64,000 bases of DNA from Centaurea solstitialis (lineage: Eukaryota > Streptophyta > Magnoliopsida > Asterales > Asteraceae). The translations under genes and the position numbers were made by a program. The notes below the pieces were generated by a model. It was not told the DNA's origin, did no database searches, and saw only the letters and a program-made list of their open reading frames with translations. The stretch covers positions 109,250,063 through 109,314,062 of the forward strand of contig CM058040.1 in assembly GCA_030169165.1 (NCBI GenBank). Reading direction: 5' to 3'. Of the stretch, positions 46,016 through 56,600 are shown in pieces. Numbering within the stretch: position 1 is the stretch's first letter; each line of letters begins with the position of its first letter.

Positions 46016-47125
46016 ATGTCGTCAAGCCACATTCCTTTGGATATCGAGCTCGAAATCATGAAAAGACTTCCTGTGAAATCGTTGATTCGATTCATGTCAG
46101 CTTGCAAAGCATGGAAATCATTGATCAATTGCTCCGGATTTGTTTCTGGTTACGGAGTTCTTCCCGTTAATCATCTACTTCTCAAATTTTGGCAAGAAAA
46201 AACTTTTGAGGAAAAATATGTTTGTTTTGTGGACGATGATACTTTCCCGCAACAAAAGCTTGATCTGGCTTTTCCTCCACTCCTTCAATTACTTGATAAA
46301 CCTAGAATAATCGGTACCTCTTACGGCTTGATCTGCTTTTATGGTTTACTTCGAAAACCAAACGCTTATGATAATATGGGAATGGTTGTTCTTTGGAATC
46401 CTTCGATTAGAAAATCTGTTGCTGTTGTTGTGCCTAATCGCCCGGATAATTATCAGATGAGTTTTGGCGTTTGTCCTTTCACCAAGGACCCTAAGCTTGT
46501 CCAGATTATACATTATCGCCCCTGCTGGGAATTTATGATTTTCACATTAAGCTCGGGGGAATGGAGATGTTTATGTATCAATCAGCGGCCTCGTAAATCA
46601 ATTCTATTTCTAAACGATCATACATGTATAGGTCAGTTTATTTATTGGCTTGCTATTGATACGACTGATGGATATCATAAGCTGATTATGTCATTTGATT
46701 TGAGCACCGATGAGTTTAGAGAGGTACATTTGCCAGATAACCAACGTGGATCACATTTTGTTATTTCTAGACTAGGGGAGTCTCTTGTTTTGCTCGATTA
46801 CAATTTAAATTCCACACAAACTTGTGATGTATGGATGATGGGGCATGGTGATCGAAAAACGTTTACAAAGCTATTCACTATTAAGGCACCGGATTTACCG
46901 AGGATTGTGGGATTTAGGAAGAGTGGCGAACCTATAATTCGAAGGAGATCTGATTTACCAGGTGCGCTTGCTATTTACGAACCTTGCTCGGAGCACATCA
47001 AGGATTTTGGGATTTGTGGAACCGCACTTTTAGGTTGTGTGTATTCCTACATGGAATCGCTCCTTTTGCTCGATCATGATGATGGTCACATTGTAAGCCT
47101 AAGGTGTGGAGCCTTGAAGAGTTGA
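46016..47125 (+). CDS. F-box protein with F-box-associated (FBA) domain, copy 1, intact
   Basis: Single-exon gene, 369 residues. Residues 3-45 are the F-box (IPLDIELEIMKRLPVKSLIRF, then CKAWKSLI), which in this family binds SKP1 to form an SCF ubiquitin ligase. The rest fits the FBA/interaction domain of the large plant family: GTSYGLICFYG, VVLWNPSIRKS, FGVCPFTKDPKLVQI, FTLSSGEWRCL, LIMSFDLSTDEFREV. The protein target is not predictable. Two downstream tandem paralogues (49084 and 51841) are frameshifted, so this is the only intact copy in the window. Such genes duplicate and decay quickly. Confidence 0.92.
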   Translation: MSSSHIPLDIELEIMKRLPVKSLIRFMSACKAWKSLINCSGFVSGYGVLPVNHLLLKFWQEKTFEEKYVCFVDDDTFPQQKLDLAFPPLLQLLDKPRIIGTSYGLICFYGLLRKPNAYDNMGMVVLWNPSIRKSVAVVVPNRPDNYQMSFGVCPFTKDPKLVQIIHYRPCWEFMIFTLSSGEWRCLCINQRPRKSILFLNDHTCIGQFIYWLAIDTTDGYHKLIMSFDLSTDEFREVHLPDNQRGSHFVISRLGESLVLLDYNLNSTQTCDVWMMGHGDRKTFTKLFTIKAPDLPRIVGFRKSGEPIIRRRSDLPGALAIYEPCSEHIKDFGICGTALLGCVYSYMESLLLLDHDDGHIVSLRCGALKS

Positions 47126-47609
47126 CTTTAGGCAATCAAGATATAGATATATAGATAAGGATTGAAGTTAGAGATTGTGGTCCATAATAATTAGTTTAAC
47201 CGATTTTGGAAAAGTATTTATAGTGCTTTTTTATATGTTAGATGTATAATATTCTGAGAAGTATCCATTTTTGTAACAAGTGTGAGAAGTATTTTTCAAT
47301 TATTGACCACTTCTACTCAAACACGCTTTCATGAATTGCAGCTTGAAAAGGAATTCATCCGATGCATCTTATCTCAGTGCATCTCATCCTGATGTTCGTT
47401 CATTTCTTATCCAATGGTTGATAACATAATCATAATTTTTTTAAAGTTGAAGCATGCTATTATTTATTGACATTTTATTTGGATTGTTTAGTTTTAATAT
47501 TTTGGATTCATTTTAACTTTAGAACTTTAATTTTCTTTTCGAATATGTTTAGATCAAGAATATTATATAATTTTAATATAATCATTTTCCCAAAAGGCAA
47601 GCAAGTATC
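47126..47609. other. 3' flank of F-box 1, with part of a repeat shared with ATIC intron 11
   Basis: The first 150 bases match the 3' flank of F-box 2 (CAATCAAGATATAGATATATAG, GAGATTGTGGTCCATA). 47330-47425 (ATGAATTGCAG, TCATCCGATGCATC, CCAATGGTTGATAAC) matches, inverted, part of the repeat at 6290-6400. Confidence 0.55.
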
Positions 47610-47840
47610 ACAGAACTAACTAAATACCTACCTACAACAATTCGAAATTCACATTACAAATTACGAAGTGGAAACACGAACTATAACTATCACATAATTA
47701 GTAATTACGAACAAAGCAACAAGAATTAGCTATCGGTATATCACTAAGTACGAACCAACCTCAGTCGACGGCGGAGGAACACGGCTAAGATTGATAGCGA
47801 CGTTGGAAGTCTAAACACCGACGACCGCAATCTCAGCGGA
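47610..47840 (-). pseudogene. Duplicated fragment of the PPR gene 5' leader region
   Basis: AACTAAATACCTACCTACAACA, AAACACGAACTATAAC and ACGAACCAACCTCAGTCGACG are near-identical to 44840-45020, in the same order and orientation. The coding exons of the PPR gene are not copied here, so it is an orphan leader/intron fragment. Confidence 0.8.
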
Positions 47841-48148
47841 TATATGAATATGTATAATTCACATACGCATTCATATATGAATTACACAGATTATGTTTGT
47901 CGACTATTTGTTAAATTTACGAAAATCCCCTTCGATCTTGTACATACATGCGAATTTTGACGAGTCAAAGATTGCGATCAAAACCACAATCTTTGACTTT
48001 TCAATTTTGGGTTAAAATCGCTTCTCTATTTTCACTTTTTTTTATCACTTCTCTATTTACATTTTTTTATCTCGTTTTAACTTTTCTCTCTCTCTCTATA
48101 TATAATATGAATCTTTCTTTTATTTAACCTAATGTTTGTTTTAATTTA

Positions 48149-48486
48149 GAGGGTGTTTAGGATTGTGTTTCAAAAGTGCTAATAGACTTACCGGCTTCTC
48201 AAGAAGCCAATAAATTAAAAATAATGTTTCGATATTTAAGAATCACTTTTCAAAAACACTTTTTAATATAAGGGGAAAAACTATTTTTAAAAAGTAAGGA
48301 GAATGTGGCTTTTTGATTCTACTTTTTAATCAAAACACTTTTTAACTTATTGACTTGTTGATTTTTACACTATAAAAGTTAATCCAAACACTTTTTTAAA
48401 AACTCATTTTACCACCACCATAAGTCGATAAACACTTTTGATTATAAGTACTTTTGAAGTTCAAAAAGCAAATCCCAAACACCCTC
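48149..48486. mobile_element. MITE with TTA duplication and paralogous empty site
   Basis: TTA (48146-48148) and TTA (48487-48489) flank an element ending GAGGGTGTTTAGGATTG and AAATCCCAAACACCCTC. The aligned place in F-box units 1 and 3 reads AATTTAGAATTA or TAGTTTAGAATTA with a single TTA, i.e. the unoccupied target. The TTA duplication points to PIF/Harbinger type. Confidence 0.88.
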
Positions 48487-48675
48487 TTAGAATTTGAAGA
48501 ATTAAAGTTGGTGAATTGATATTGTGATATTATATATTATTAATTTATTGAAAAAAAAATGAAAATCCACATTAAGATAATCTAATTAAATAAAAGATAC
48601 ATCGATCGGGATAAAAATTTGAAATATTTAGATTAAAAAATAACATAAATCCGTTTGACGCCAGGATCTATATAT

Positions 48676-49023
48676 ATAGGAAAGTTCAAATACAAACCAC
48701 TTTTTGGTTGTGAACGTGAGGACAACCAAGAGCGCCACGTGGCAATCTGAAAAAATTTCGACTTAGTCATTCAGACTGAATAAAGCTTTATTCAGTATGA
48801 ATAACACTAACTCGCACTCTGATGCAATCGGAGCCGGGCGGGTCATCCGCGGGTCAAGGCTTATTCAGTCTGAATAACGCTTTATTCAGTATGAATAACA
48901 CTAATCCGCGGATTTATTCAAACTGAATAAGCCTTGACCCGCCGATTTCAGATTGCCACGTGTCGCGCTCTGGGCTGTCCTCACGTTCACAACCAAAAAG
49001 TGGTTTGTATTTGAACCCACCCC
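48676..49023. mobile_element. MITE inserted in the TATA region of F-box copy 2
   Basis: Left arm GTTCAAATACAAACCACTTT, GTTGTGAACGTGAGGAC; right arm carries the reverse complements and ends TTTGAACCCACCCC. The middle has inverted TTATTCAGTCTGAATAA blocks. It is flanked by TATATATA runs and splits the GATCTATATATA...TATATAAACG promoter block that is continuous in F-box 1. Confidence 0.88.
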
Positions 49024-49083
49024 TATATATATATATATATAAACGTTAGAAACCAATTCATATCCCCCAAGTCAAATAATAAG

Positions 49084-50223
49084 AATGTCGTCAAGCCACA
49101 TTCCTTTGGATATCGAACTCGATATCATGAAAAGGCTTCCGTGAAATCGTTGATTCGATTCATGTCCGTTTGCAAAGCATGGAAATCATTGATCAATTGC
49201 TCGGAATTTGTTTCTCGTCACATAGTTCTTCCTGCTAATCGTCTACTTGTTGGGTATCCGAAAGATGAAACTTTTGAGGAAAATTATGTTTGTTTTGTGG
49301 ACGATGATACTTTCCCCCAACAAAAGCTTCATCCGGCTTTTCCTCCACTCCTTCAATTACTTGAGAACCCCACAATAATCGGTACCTCTTGCGGCTTGTT
49401 CTGCTTTTATGGTTTTCCTCATAAACCAGAAGTTTATGATAATCAAATCGGAATGTGTGTTCTTTGGAATCCTTCGATTAGAAAATCTGTTGGTGTTGTT
49501 GTGCCTAATCACCCGTTTAATGGCGATATCGGTTTTGGGGTTTGTCCTTACACAAAGGACCCTAAGATTGTCAAGATTTTATATTCTTTTGATGATAAGA
49601 AGAAACTTCCCTTCCAAGTTATGGTTTTCACATTGAGCTCAGGGGAATGGAGATGCTTAGGTAGCAATAAGCGGCTTCCATTTAAATCAAATCTAGTAGT
49701 AGGCGGTCAAAAAGTAGTTATAGGTCAATATATTTATTGGCTTGCTTTTGATAGGAAAAATAGACTTCGTCGAAAGGTGATTATGTCATTTGATTTGAGC
49801 ACCCATGAGTTTACAGAGGTAGATCTGCCAGATAGCTTGCGTGAATCAGATTTTTTTATTTATAGGCTAAGGGAGTGTCTTGTTTTGCTTGTTGACAATT
49901 CAAATATTTACACACAAGTTTGTGATGTATGGATGATGGGGGATGGTGATCGAAAAGTGTTTACAAAGGTATACACCATTAAGGCACCGGATGTAATGTG
50001 GATTGCGGGATTTAGAAAGATTGACGAACCTATAATTCAAAGGAGACATGGTTTACCGGGTGAGCTTGTTGTTTATGAACCTTGCTCGGAGCACATCAAG
50101 GTTTTTGGGATTTATGGAACCGGACAAATACGTTTTGTGTATTCCTACATGGAATCGCTCCTTTTGCTCGATCATGATGATGGCCATGTTGTAAGCCTAA
50201 GGTGTGGAACTATGAAGAGTTGA
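49084..50223 (+). pseudogene. F-box/FBA gene copy 2, frameshifted near the start
   Basis: The ATG at 49084 and the first 18 codons align with copy 1. Then one base is missing (CTTCCGTGAAATCG against CTTCCTGTGAAATCG), giving a stop at 49142-49144. From there to 50223 a second frame is fully open for 360 codons and carries all FBA landmarks (CVLWNPSIRKSVGVV, FGVCPYTKDPKIVKI, FTLSSGEWRCL). A start further in would lose about half of the F-box. One base separates this from an intact gene, so it is either a very young pseudogene or a sequence error. Confidence 0.85.
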
Positions 50224-51263
50224 CTTTAGGCAATCAAGATATAGATATATAGATCAAGATTGAAGTGAGAGATTGTGGTCCATATTGATTAGTTTAACCG
50301 ATTTTGGAAAATTGTTTATAGTGTTTTTTTATATGTTAGATGTTTAATATTGTTTAGCATGTGAAAACCGAGAAGTGTCATTTTTGGTGACAAGTTTGAG
50401 AAGTATTTTTCAACTATTAACCACAAGTCCTCACCAAACTTGAAATAGGAGTACCACTACACACAAGCCCGAATATCGTGGCTGAAGCCCGTTGGGGGCG
50501 TAATGGAAACCCACAACCCCGCACACTAGCCCGAATCAAGCATTTTCTTTAAAGAAAGTTGATTATGGGACATGGACCACTAGGTTATGGTGACGGTTTT
50601 CGTTGCAAATTTTATGGACATTCTAGGTCTGGCTAGGGACTAGTTTTGTATAATATCGGTTTTTTTAAAGTTTTTTAGTTGTATAATACAAGTTTTACAA
50701 GATATTAATGTTTCGTTTGGTTTGTAGGAATGAATCGTAATTGATTGGATTTCCTATAAGAATTTTGATTTAGGAGGATTTGGAAGCTTTTTTGCTTTTT
50801 ATGTGTTTGGTTTGTAAGATTTGGAATGAATTTAAATTCCAACATTTAATAAAAAAATCACTAAAAAATTAGAAAAATAATTAAATTATCTTTTATTTAA
50901 CTTGTACAACTCCTACGGAATTCCTTGAAATCTTATGCACCTTACCGGGGGTTCAAAGAAATCATAAGATTCAAAATCCAAACAATCTTGCAAACCAAAC
51001 ATGGGATTGAAGTTGATTTGAAATTCAAATTCTTCCAGATTTATAGGGTTTTGGTACACATACCTAAGAAAATCCAAATATATTTATGAAATCAAATATT
51101 CATTAGATAAAGTTGTGTTTGACAAATTAGCTGATAAGCTAGCTTATGAAAATAACTTATGTTTGGTAAAAATTAGCTTATGCTTATATATAAAATAACC
51201 AAAGAAAGTATTTTAATATATAAAGGTTAATATTAATAAGGGTATAATTGAAAAAACTACAAA
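50224..51263. other. Spacer between F-box copies 2 and 3
   Basis: The first 180 bases repeat the 3' flank of copy 1. 50700-51060 has TTTCGTTTGGTTTGTAGGAATG and complementary blocks of a degenerate MITE; 51109-51270 is a partial GCTAGCTTAT-family MITE. Confidence 0.45.
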
Positions 51264-51378
51264 AAGATTTAGAAATTAATTAATCCACACCATTGATAAT
51301 CTACATGCATGGTCGAGATTGGTTTGTATAGTTTGTACAAAGTATCTGATTTGTAACGGATACGACCCATGTGACGAA
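51264..51378. repeat. Truncated MITE related to 61355-61609
   Basis: AATTAATCCACACCATTGAT, GAGATTGGTTTGTATAGTTTG and TTTGTAACGGATACGACCC match the right half of the element at 61355-61609. Confidence 0.7.
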
Positions 51379-51639
51379 TCTTTCTTTTATTTAACTGAAG
51401 GTTTGTTTTAGTTTAGAATTAAAAGAATTAAAGTTTGTTGAATTGATATAATCATATTATATATTATTAATTTATTGAGAAAAATGATGATAATTATTTA
51501 GACATTAAGATAATGATAATCTAATTAAATAAAAAATACATCGATTATATTGGAGATATTTAGACTCATGTTAAGATAGACTAAAAAATAATATAAATCC
51601 GTTTCATGCCATCATGATCCATATCTATATGTGTGTATA

Positions 51640-51795
51640 TATATCTATATAGGGGTCGTATCCGTTATATATATATATAATTTTTTTGGAAGGCATGACG
51701 GCACCGAACCTCTCAAACGACTACCACCGAACACACTAACGCACGCACGCCTCCCAGGCGGTATCGGGCATCCAACTGGGCAGCCCCCTATAAAC
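51640..51795. repeat. Composite insertion in the F-box 3 promoter
   Basis: AGGGGTCGTATCCGTTATAT (51652-51671) is the terminal fragment of the 61355 MITE family. It is followed by 51690-51795, the reverse complement of the retroposon-like repeat at 14311-14415. Together they replace the TATA region seen in copy 1. Confidence 0.65.
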
Positions 51796-51840
51796 CAACC
51801 ATAGAAACCAATTCATATCACCAAAAAAATCAGAATCAGA

Positions 51841-52958
51841 ATGTCGTCAAGCCACATTCCTTTGGATATCGAACTGGAAATCATGAAAAGGCTTCCTGTG
51901 AAATCGTTGATTCGATTCATGTCGGTATGCAAAGCATGGAAATCATTGATCAATTGCTCGGAATTTGTTTCTCGTTACAAGGTTCTTCCCGCTAATCGTC
52001 TACTTCTCGAATGTCGCAAAGAAAGAAGTTATACTGAGGTAGACTATTTTTGTTTTGTGGACGATGATACGTTCCCCCAACAAAAGCTCGATCTGCCTTT
52101 ACCTTCACTCCTTCAATTATTTGATATTGCACCTAGAATAATCGGTACCTCTTGCGGCTTGTTTTGCTTTTATGGTTTACTTCAAAAACCGGATGATTAT
52201 AATAATCAAACGGGAATGTGTGTTCTTTGGAATCCTTCGATTAGGAAATCCGTTGGTGTTGTTGTGCCTTATCACCCGTTTAGTGATGATATCGGTTTTG
52301 GGGTTTGTCCTTCCACTAAGGACCCTAAGCTTGTCAAGATTGTATATGTTCACCCATGCTGGCAAGTTATGGTTTTCACATTAAGCTCAGGGGAATGGAG
52401 AAGTTTACGTAGCAATCAGCGGCCTCCAATTAAATCATTTCAATATATAATCGAACAGACAGTTGTAGGTCAGTTTATTTATTGGCTTGTTGTTGATAGG
52501 ACCGATGGAATTCGTTACTTGGTTATGTCATTTGATTTGAGCACCGATGAGTTTAGAGAGGTAGTTCTGCCAAATAGCATGCGTGAATCACATTTTTTTT
52601 ATATCTAGGATAAGGGAGTCTCTTGTTTTGCTCAATTACAATTTACGTTCCACAAAAGCTTGTGATGTATGGATGGTGGGGCATGGTGATCGAAAAACGT
52701 TTACAAAGCTATACACCATTAAGGAACCGGGTGTAAAGTGGATTATGGGATTTAGGAATAGTGGCGAACCTATAATTCGAAGGGGGTACGGCTCACCAGG
52801 TGGGCTTCTTGTTTATGAACCTTTGCTCGGAGCACATCAAGGATTTTGGGATTTGTGGAACCGAACGTTTACAGTCTGTGCATTCCTACATGGAATCGCT
52901 GCTTCTGCTCGATCATGAGGATGGCCACATTGTGAGCCTAAAGTGTATAGATATATAG
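51841..52958 (+). pseudogene. F-box/FBA gene copy 3, multiply frameshifted
   Basis: Starts MSSSHIPLDIELEIMKRLPV, as copy 1 does. The first frame runs 255 codons to a stop at 52606-52608, where a longer T run adds a base relative to copy 2. The next frame (52583-52918) continues the FBA domain until another inserted T (GAACCTTTGCTC against GAACCTTGCTC near 52820). The last segment, in a third frame, loses the GlyAlaLeuLysSer end and stops at 52956-52958 through a deletion of about 45 bases. Several independent lesions make it a pseudogene. Confidence 0.88.
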
Positions 52959-53665
52959 ATCAAGATTGAAGTGAGGGATTGTGGTCCATATTAATTAGTT
53001 CAACCGTTTATGGAAAAGTGTTTATAGTGTTCTTTTATATGTTACTTTTAAATGTTTAAGAAAAAATATATTTTGTTAAATTTATTAAATGTGAATGATA
53101 TAATTAATGATAAAACTATAAAAATAAAGAAACCAAGATGTTGAATGGTTTAAAGAGATCCAAGATACAAAACTTTGTTTGGCAAGTACAAGCTAGCTTA
53201 TAAGCTAGTCCATCCAAACATGTACCAGGAAGCTAGCTTATAAGCTAGCTTTTTGAAATGCTACTTTGAGTAGCTTATGAGAAGCTTATTGTAGCTTCTT
53301 CCAATTATACCCTTATTAATATTAATTATTAAATTTAAAGGTACCCTTTTTGGTCATTTTACATACTCATAAGCTAGTTTTTGCCAAACATAATTTGTTC
53401 AACAGCTAGCTTATCAGCTACTAGCAAGCTTATCAATCAACAACAAGCTTATCAGCTACCAGCTAGCTTATAAGCTATGCTTGCCAAACATAGCCTAAAT
53501 GTTACCTTTTAACAATTCAAAAGTTATATCTCTTACAAAAATTGTTAAAAGGTAAACAGAACTATACCCTTACTCTTTAAAATATTATCATTTTCCTAAA
53601 ACATCCAATATTTCTTGGAGCAAAACTATACAAAAATGCTCCACAAAAACACCATTTGAAGCACT
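52959..53665. other. Convergent 3' region of F-box 3 and RADA, with a MITE
   Basis: 53172-53496 is a GCTAGCTTAT-family MITE (TTTGTTTGGCAAGTAC ... GCTTGCCAAACATAGCC) very like the one at 44341. The rest is AT-rich and probably holds both genes' 3' untranslated regions. Confidence 0.6.
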
Positions 53666-56600
53666 TTAACGTGTTACAAACACAGTGTTAATAACCTCTT
53701 TCAGATTCATACACACCAAAATCTCCATTTCTCCAAAATCCAATCCATGTAACGATTTTTCGGCTGCTTTCGGTACAACGCACTTTTTATACCCGAGTTT
53801 TGCCACCGTAACCACCCTCTTCTCCATTTTCGGTACCTAGAATTGCAAACGTTAACGGTGAAATAAATGGGTACGTGTTCGTGTTTTTTTACGGGAGAAA
53901 AAAAGATTACGAAAATCCTTACCATCCGAAGCTCGCCACTAAGTCCAACTTCTCCAATGAATGCCACATTGTTAGGGATCGGGAACTCGAGAAAGCTGGA
54001 AAGCATAACCCGAATGAGTTTTGAATATGGATTTTGCCTTATTAGCTTTGTAATATGAAAAAATATACAGGAATAACAACAGGAGGTTCAAATAAGAAGG
54101 TTAAATATTGTAAAAAGATAAGTAAAAAAAAAGCAATATGAAGAAAGGGTTCATACGTAAACCATTGAAAACCCCATTTGAAGATGCATATGTGAACAAA
54201 GGCAAGCCATTTGATTATAACGAAACAAATATATAGATATTTTTCACAAAACCAATATCTAGTTCTTTGCTATTCAAATTTGAGGTTCTGTGTTCGAGTC
54301 CTGTTATTGCAAGTTTTTTAGAAACGCGATAAATCTGAAACTAAAAGCTAAAAACTAGAAAAATAACTCTAAGAGGACTGGAAGTGGAATAAAAGTCTTG
54401 CAAACCAACTCCTCCACCAAGGGAAACTTGTGTCCTTATAGTAGTTTTAAAATATATTTAGTGGCACACAAGAAATTGATACGGTGGCACTTTTCACACC
54501 CTATATATTTTAGAGGAATGAAACATTGGCACGTGCCACCATGTGCTCTACATTTGGGCCCGCCCCTGTATGTGAACCCATTCAAGTATGCATCTTCAAA
54601 TATATTTTTTCAAATCTTTTTCGAATGATTCACATATGAACCTATCTATTGACCTTTTTTCATTCCGACTATATTACCCTTATTTGAACCAGCCCTTGCA
54701 TGGATAATCACAAAAATAGCCAAAACTCAAAAACCACAAAATGACCATTTTATTCTCAAAAACAAGCAAAACCCATTTTTTTTGCAATCGATACTTTTTT
54801 TTTATATTCTCCGACTTCTGTGGGCACGGTTCACAAAAAGGCGAGCTAAAATCTCGCAAAAAGGTGGGTTTTTCCTCATGCTTTTGCCAGAATTACAGTT
54901 ATTTCATGCTAATTTGGAAAAAGTTGGTCATTTTGCTACGAGTCAACTCCAATTTTGGCTATTTCCATGATTACCCCTATAATATATCAGTAATTTCGGG
55001 TTGACAAATGATTAGATAGCATGCCTGCTACAGATTGCTGCTGCAACTGCTAAATCTCCGGCAGTTTCAGTTAGAGTCAGCCCGCTAACAACATTCAAAA
55101 AGATCGCCTGTAATATAAAAAGTTACCAAGATTTAGGTAAAAAGTACACGAAATCACCAAATCAAATGAAACCTTATCGGAAAACGAAAGAAACCCGTGG
55201 ATTACATTCGATTGGAGCTTGAGACCAGCTTGCTTCATAAGAACCTACAAAGATGAGAGATATAGACCGTGGTAAGATTCCGGAAAATCTTGACATCATA
55301 ACAAAAAACGGGTCTTTTAAGAAATTATGGAAAAGGTCCCTATGGTTTACACATAATCGTTGGTCTTATAAACATAAGGATAAATTACATATTTGGTCCC
55401 TGTGGTTTACACTTTATTGCACTATTGGTCCCTATTTTTTAAAAAATTATGGAAAAGGTCCCTATGGTTTACACTATATTGCACTGTTGGTCCATGTAGT
55501 TTACATTATATTGCACTGTTGAGCCCTATTTTGCCAATAGGGTTAGGGACCAATAGTGCAATATAGTGTAAACCACAGGGACCAATAGTGCAATATAGTG
55601 TAAACCATAGGGACCTTTTCCATAATTATTTCAAAATAGGGACTAATAGTGCAATGAAGTGTAAAGCATAGGGACCAAATATGTAATTTACCCTAAACTT
55701 AAAGTCACATACATTGCTCTAATATGACATCATCTAAGGACAGATAGATGTCCAAAAAAGCCAATTTGTTGCAGTTGTGTTAATTTTGTATTATATATGA
55801 AGAAAAAAACATCTGATGATGACTTACTGATATAATCATATCAGCTCTGCCTTTTTGAACCCCGTTCACTTGCCGGGAAGGTGAGGACTCCGCTGCGCAT
55901 AATGCCTGCAAAGCAATCTCTCGAGTCAGGAGTCCGAAAATTAGAAAAAGAAGAAAACAGATTTATAGATCATGTTAAAAAAACCTGAATTTCGATAACA
56001 AATGTTCGTGATCCATCCATAATCACAGCGATTGCAAGACCCGCCAGGAACTCCGAATCCGACCGTTCCTCGCTCAAGAAAATCTGACTGGAATTTGTGA
56101 CGGCTTTTAATCCACATGGCGACATTTCAAACACTCCGAGCTGAAACAGAAAGTAACAGAACGATCTTTTAATCGTTAGGATTAACGCGGTTCCAAGCTT
56201 AAAATAAAACCATAAAATCAACACGACCGAAATACCTCATCGGTGGATCCAAAACGATTCTTAAATGCACGAAGTAGACGATGAGACGAATACTGCTCCC
56301 CCTGAATAAAAACAACAAAAATAAACATAAAATGGCTACATCTTCGAGCTCAATTTTGCATCTTAAAATTGATCTACAATCACTAAAATAGTTGAGTGAT
56401 GATCGATTTTAGAAATCAATATCAGAAAGATATTAATATCGTTAATATACCACCGAGCGCATACCATCCAATAAATATAAACGAAGGCAAAGGATCGTGT
56501 GAGAAGTTGAGTTTAACATGAGAAGCATGAGAATTGGATCTGAACCGTTGATCACTTTTAATCTCATCCTCTCTCACGAATTGCCCCTTAGAAGGGAATT

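Noticed and set aside
54741..55004. Open frames of 87 and 62 codons in RADA intron 13
   Set aside because: They lie within a MITE with inverted ends; no homology recognised.
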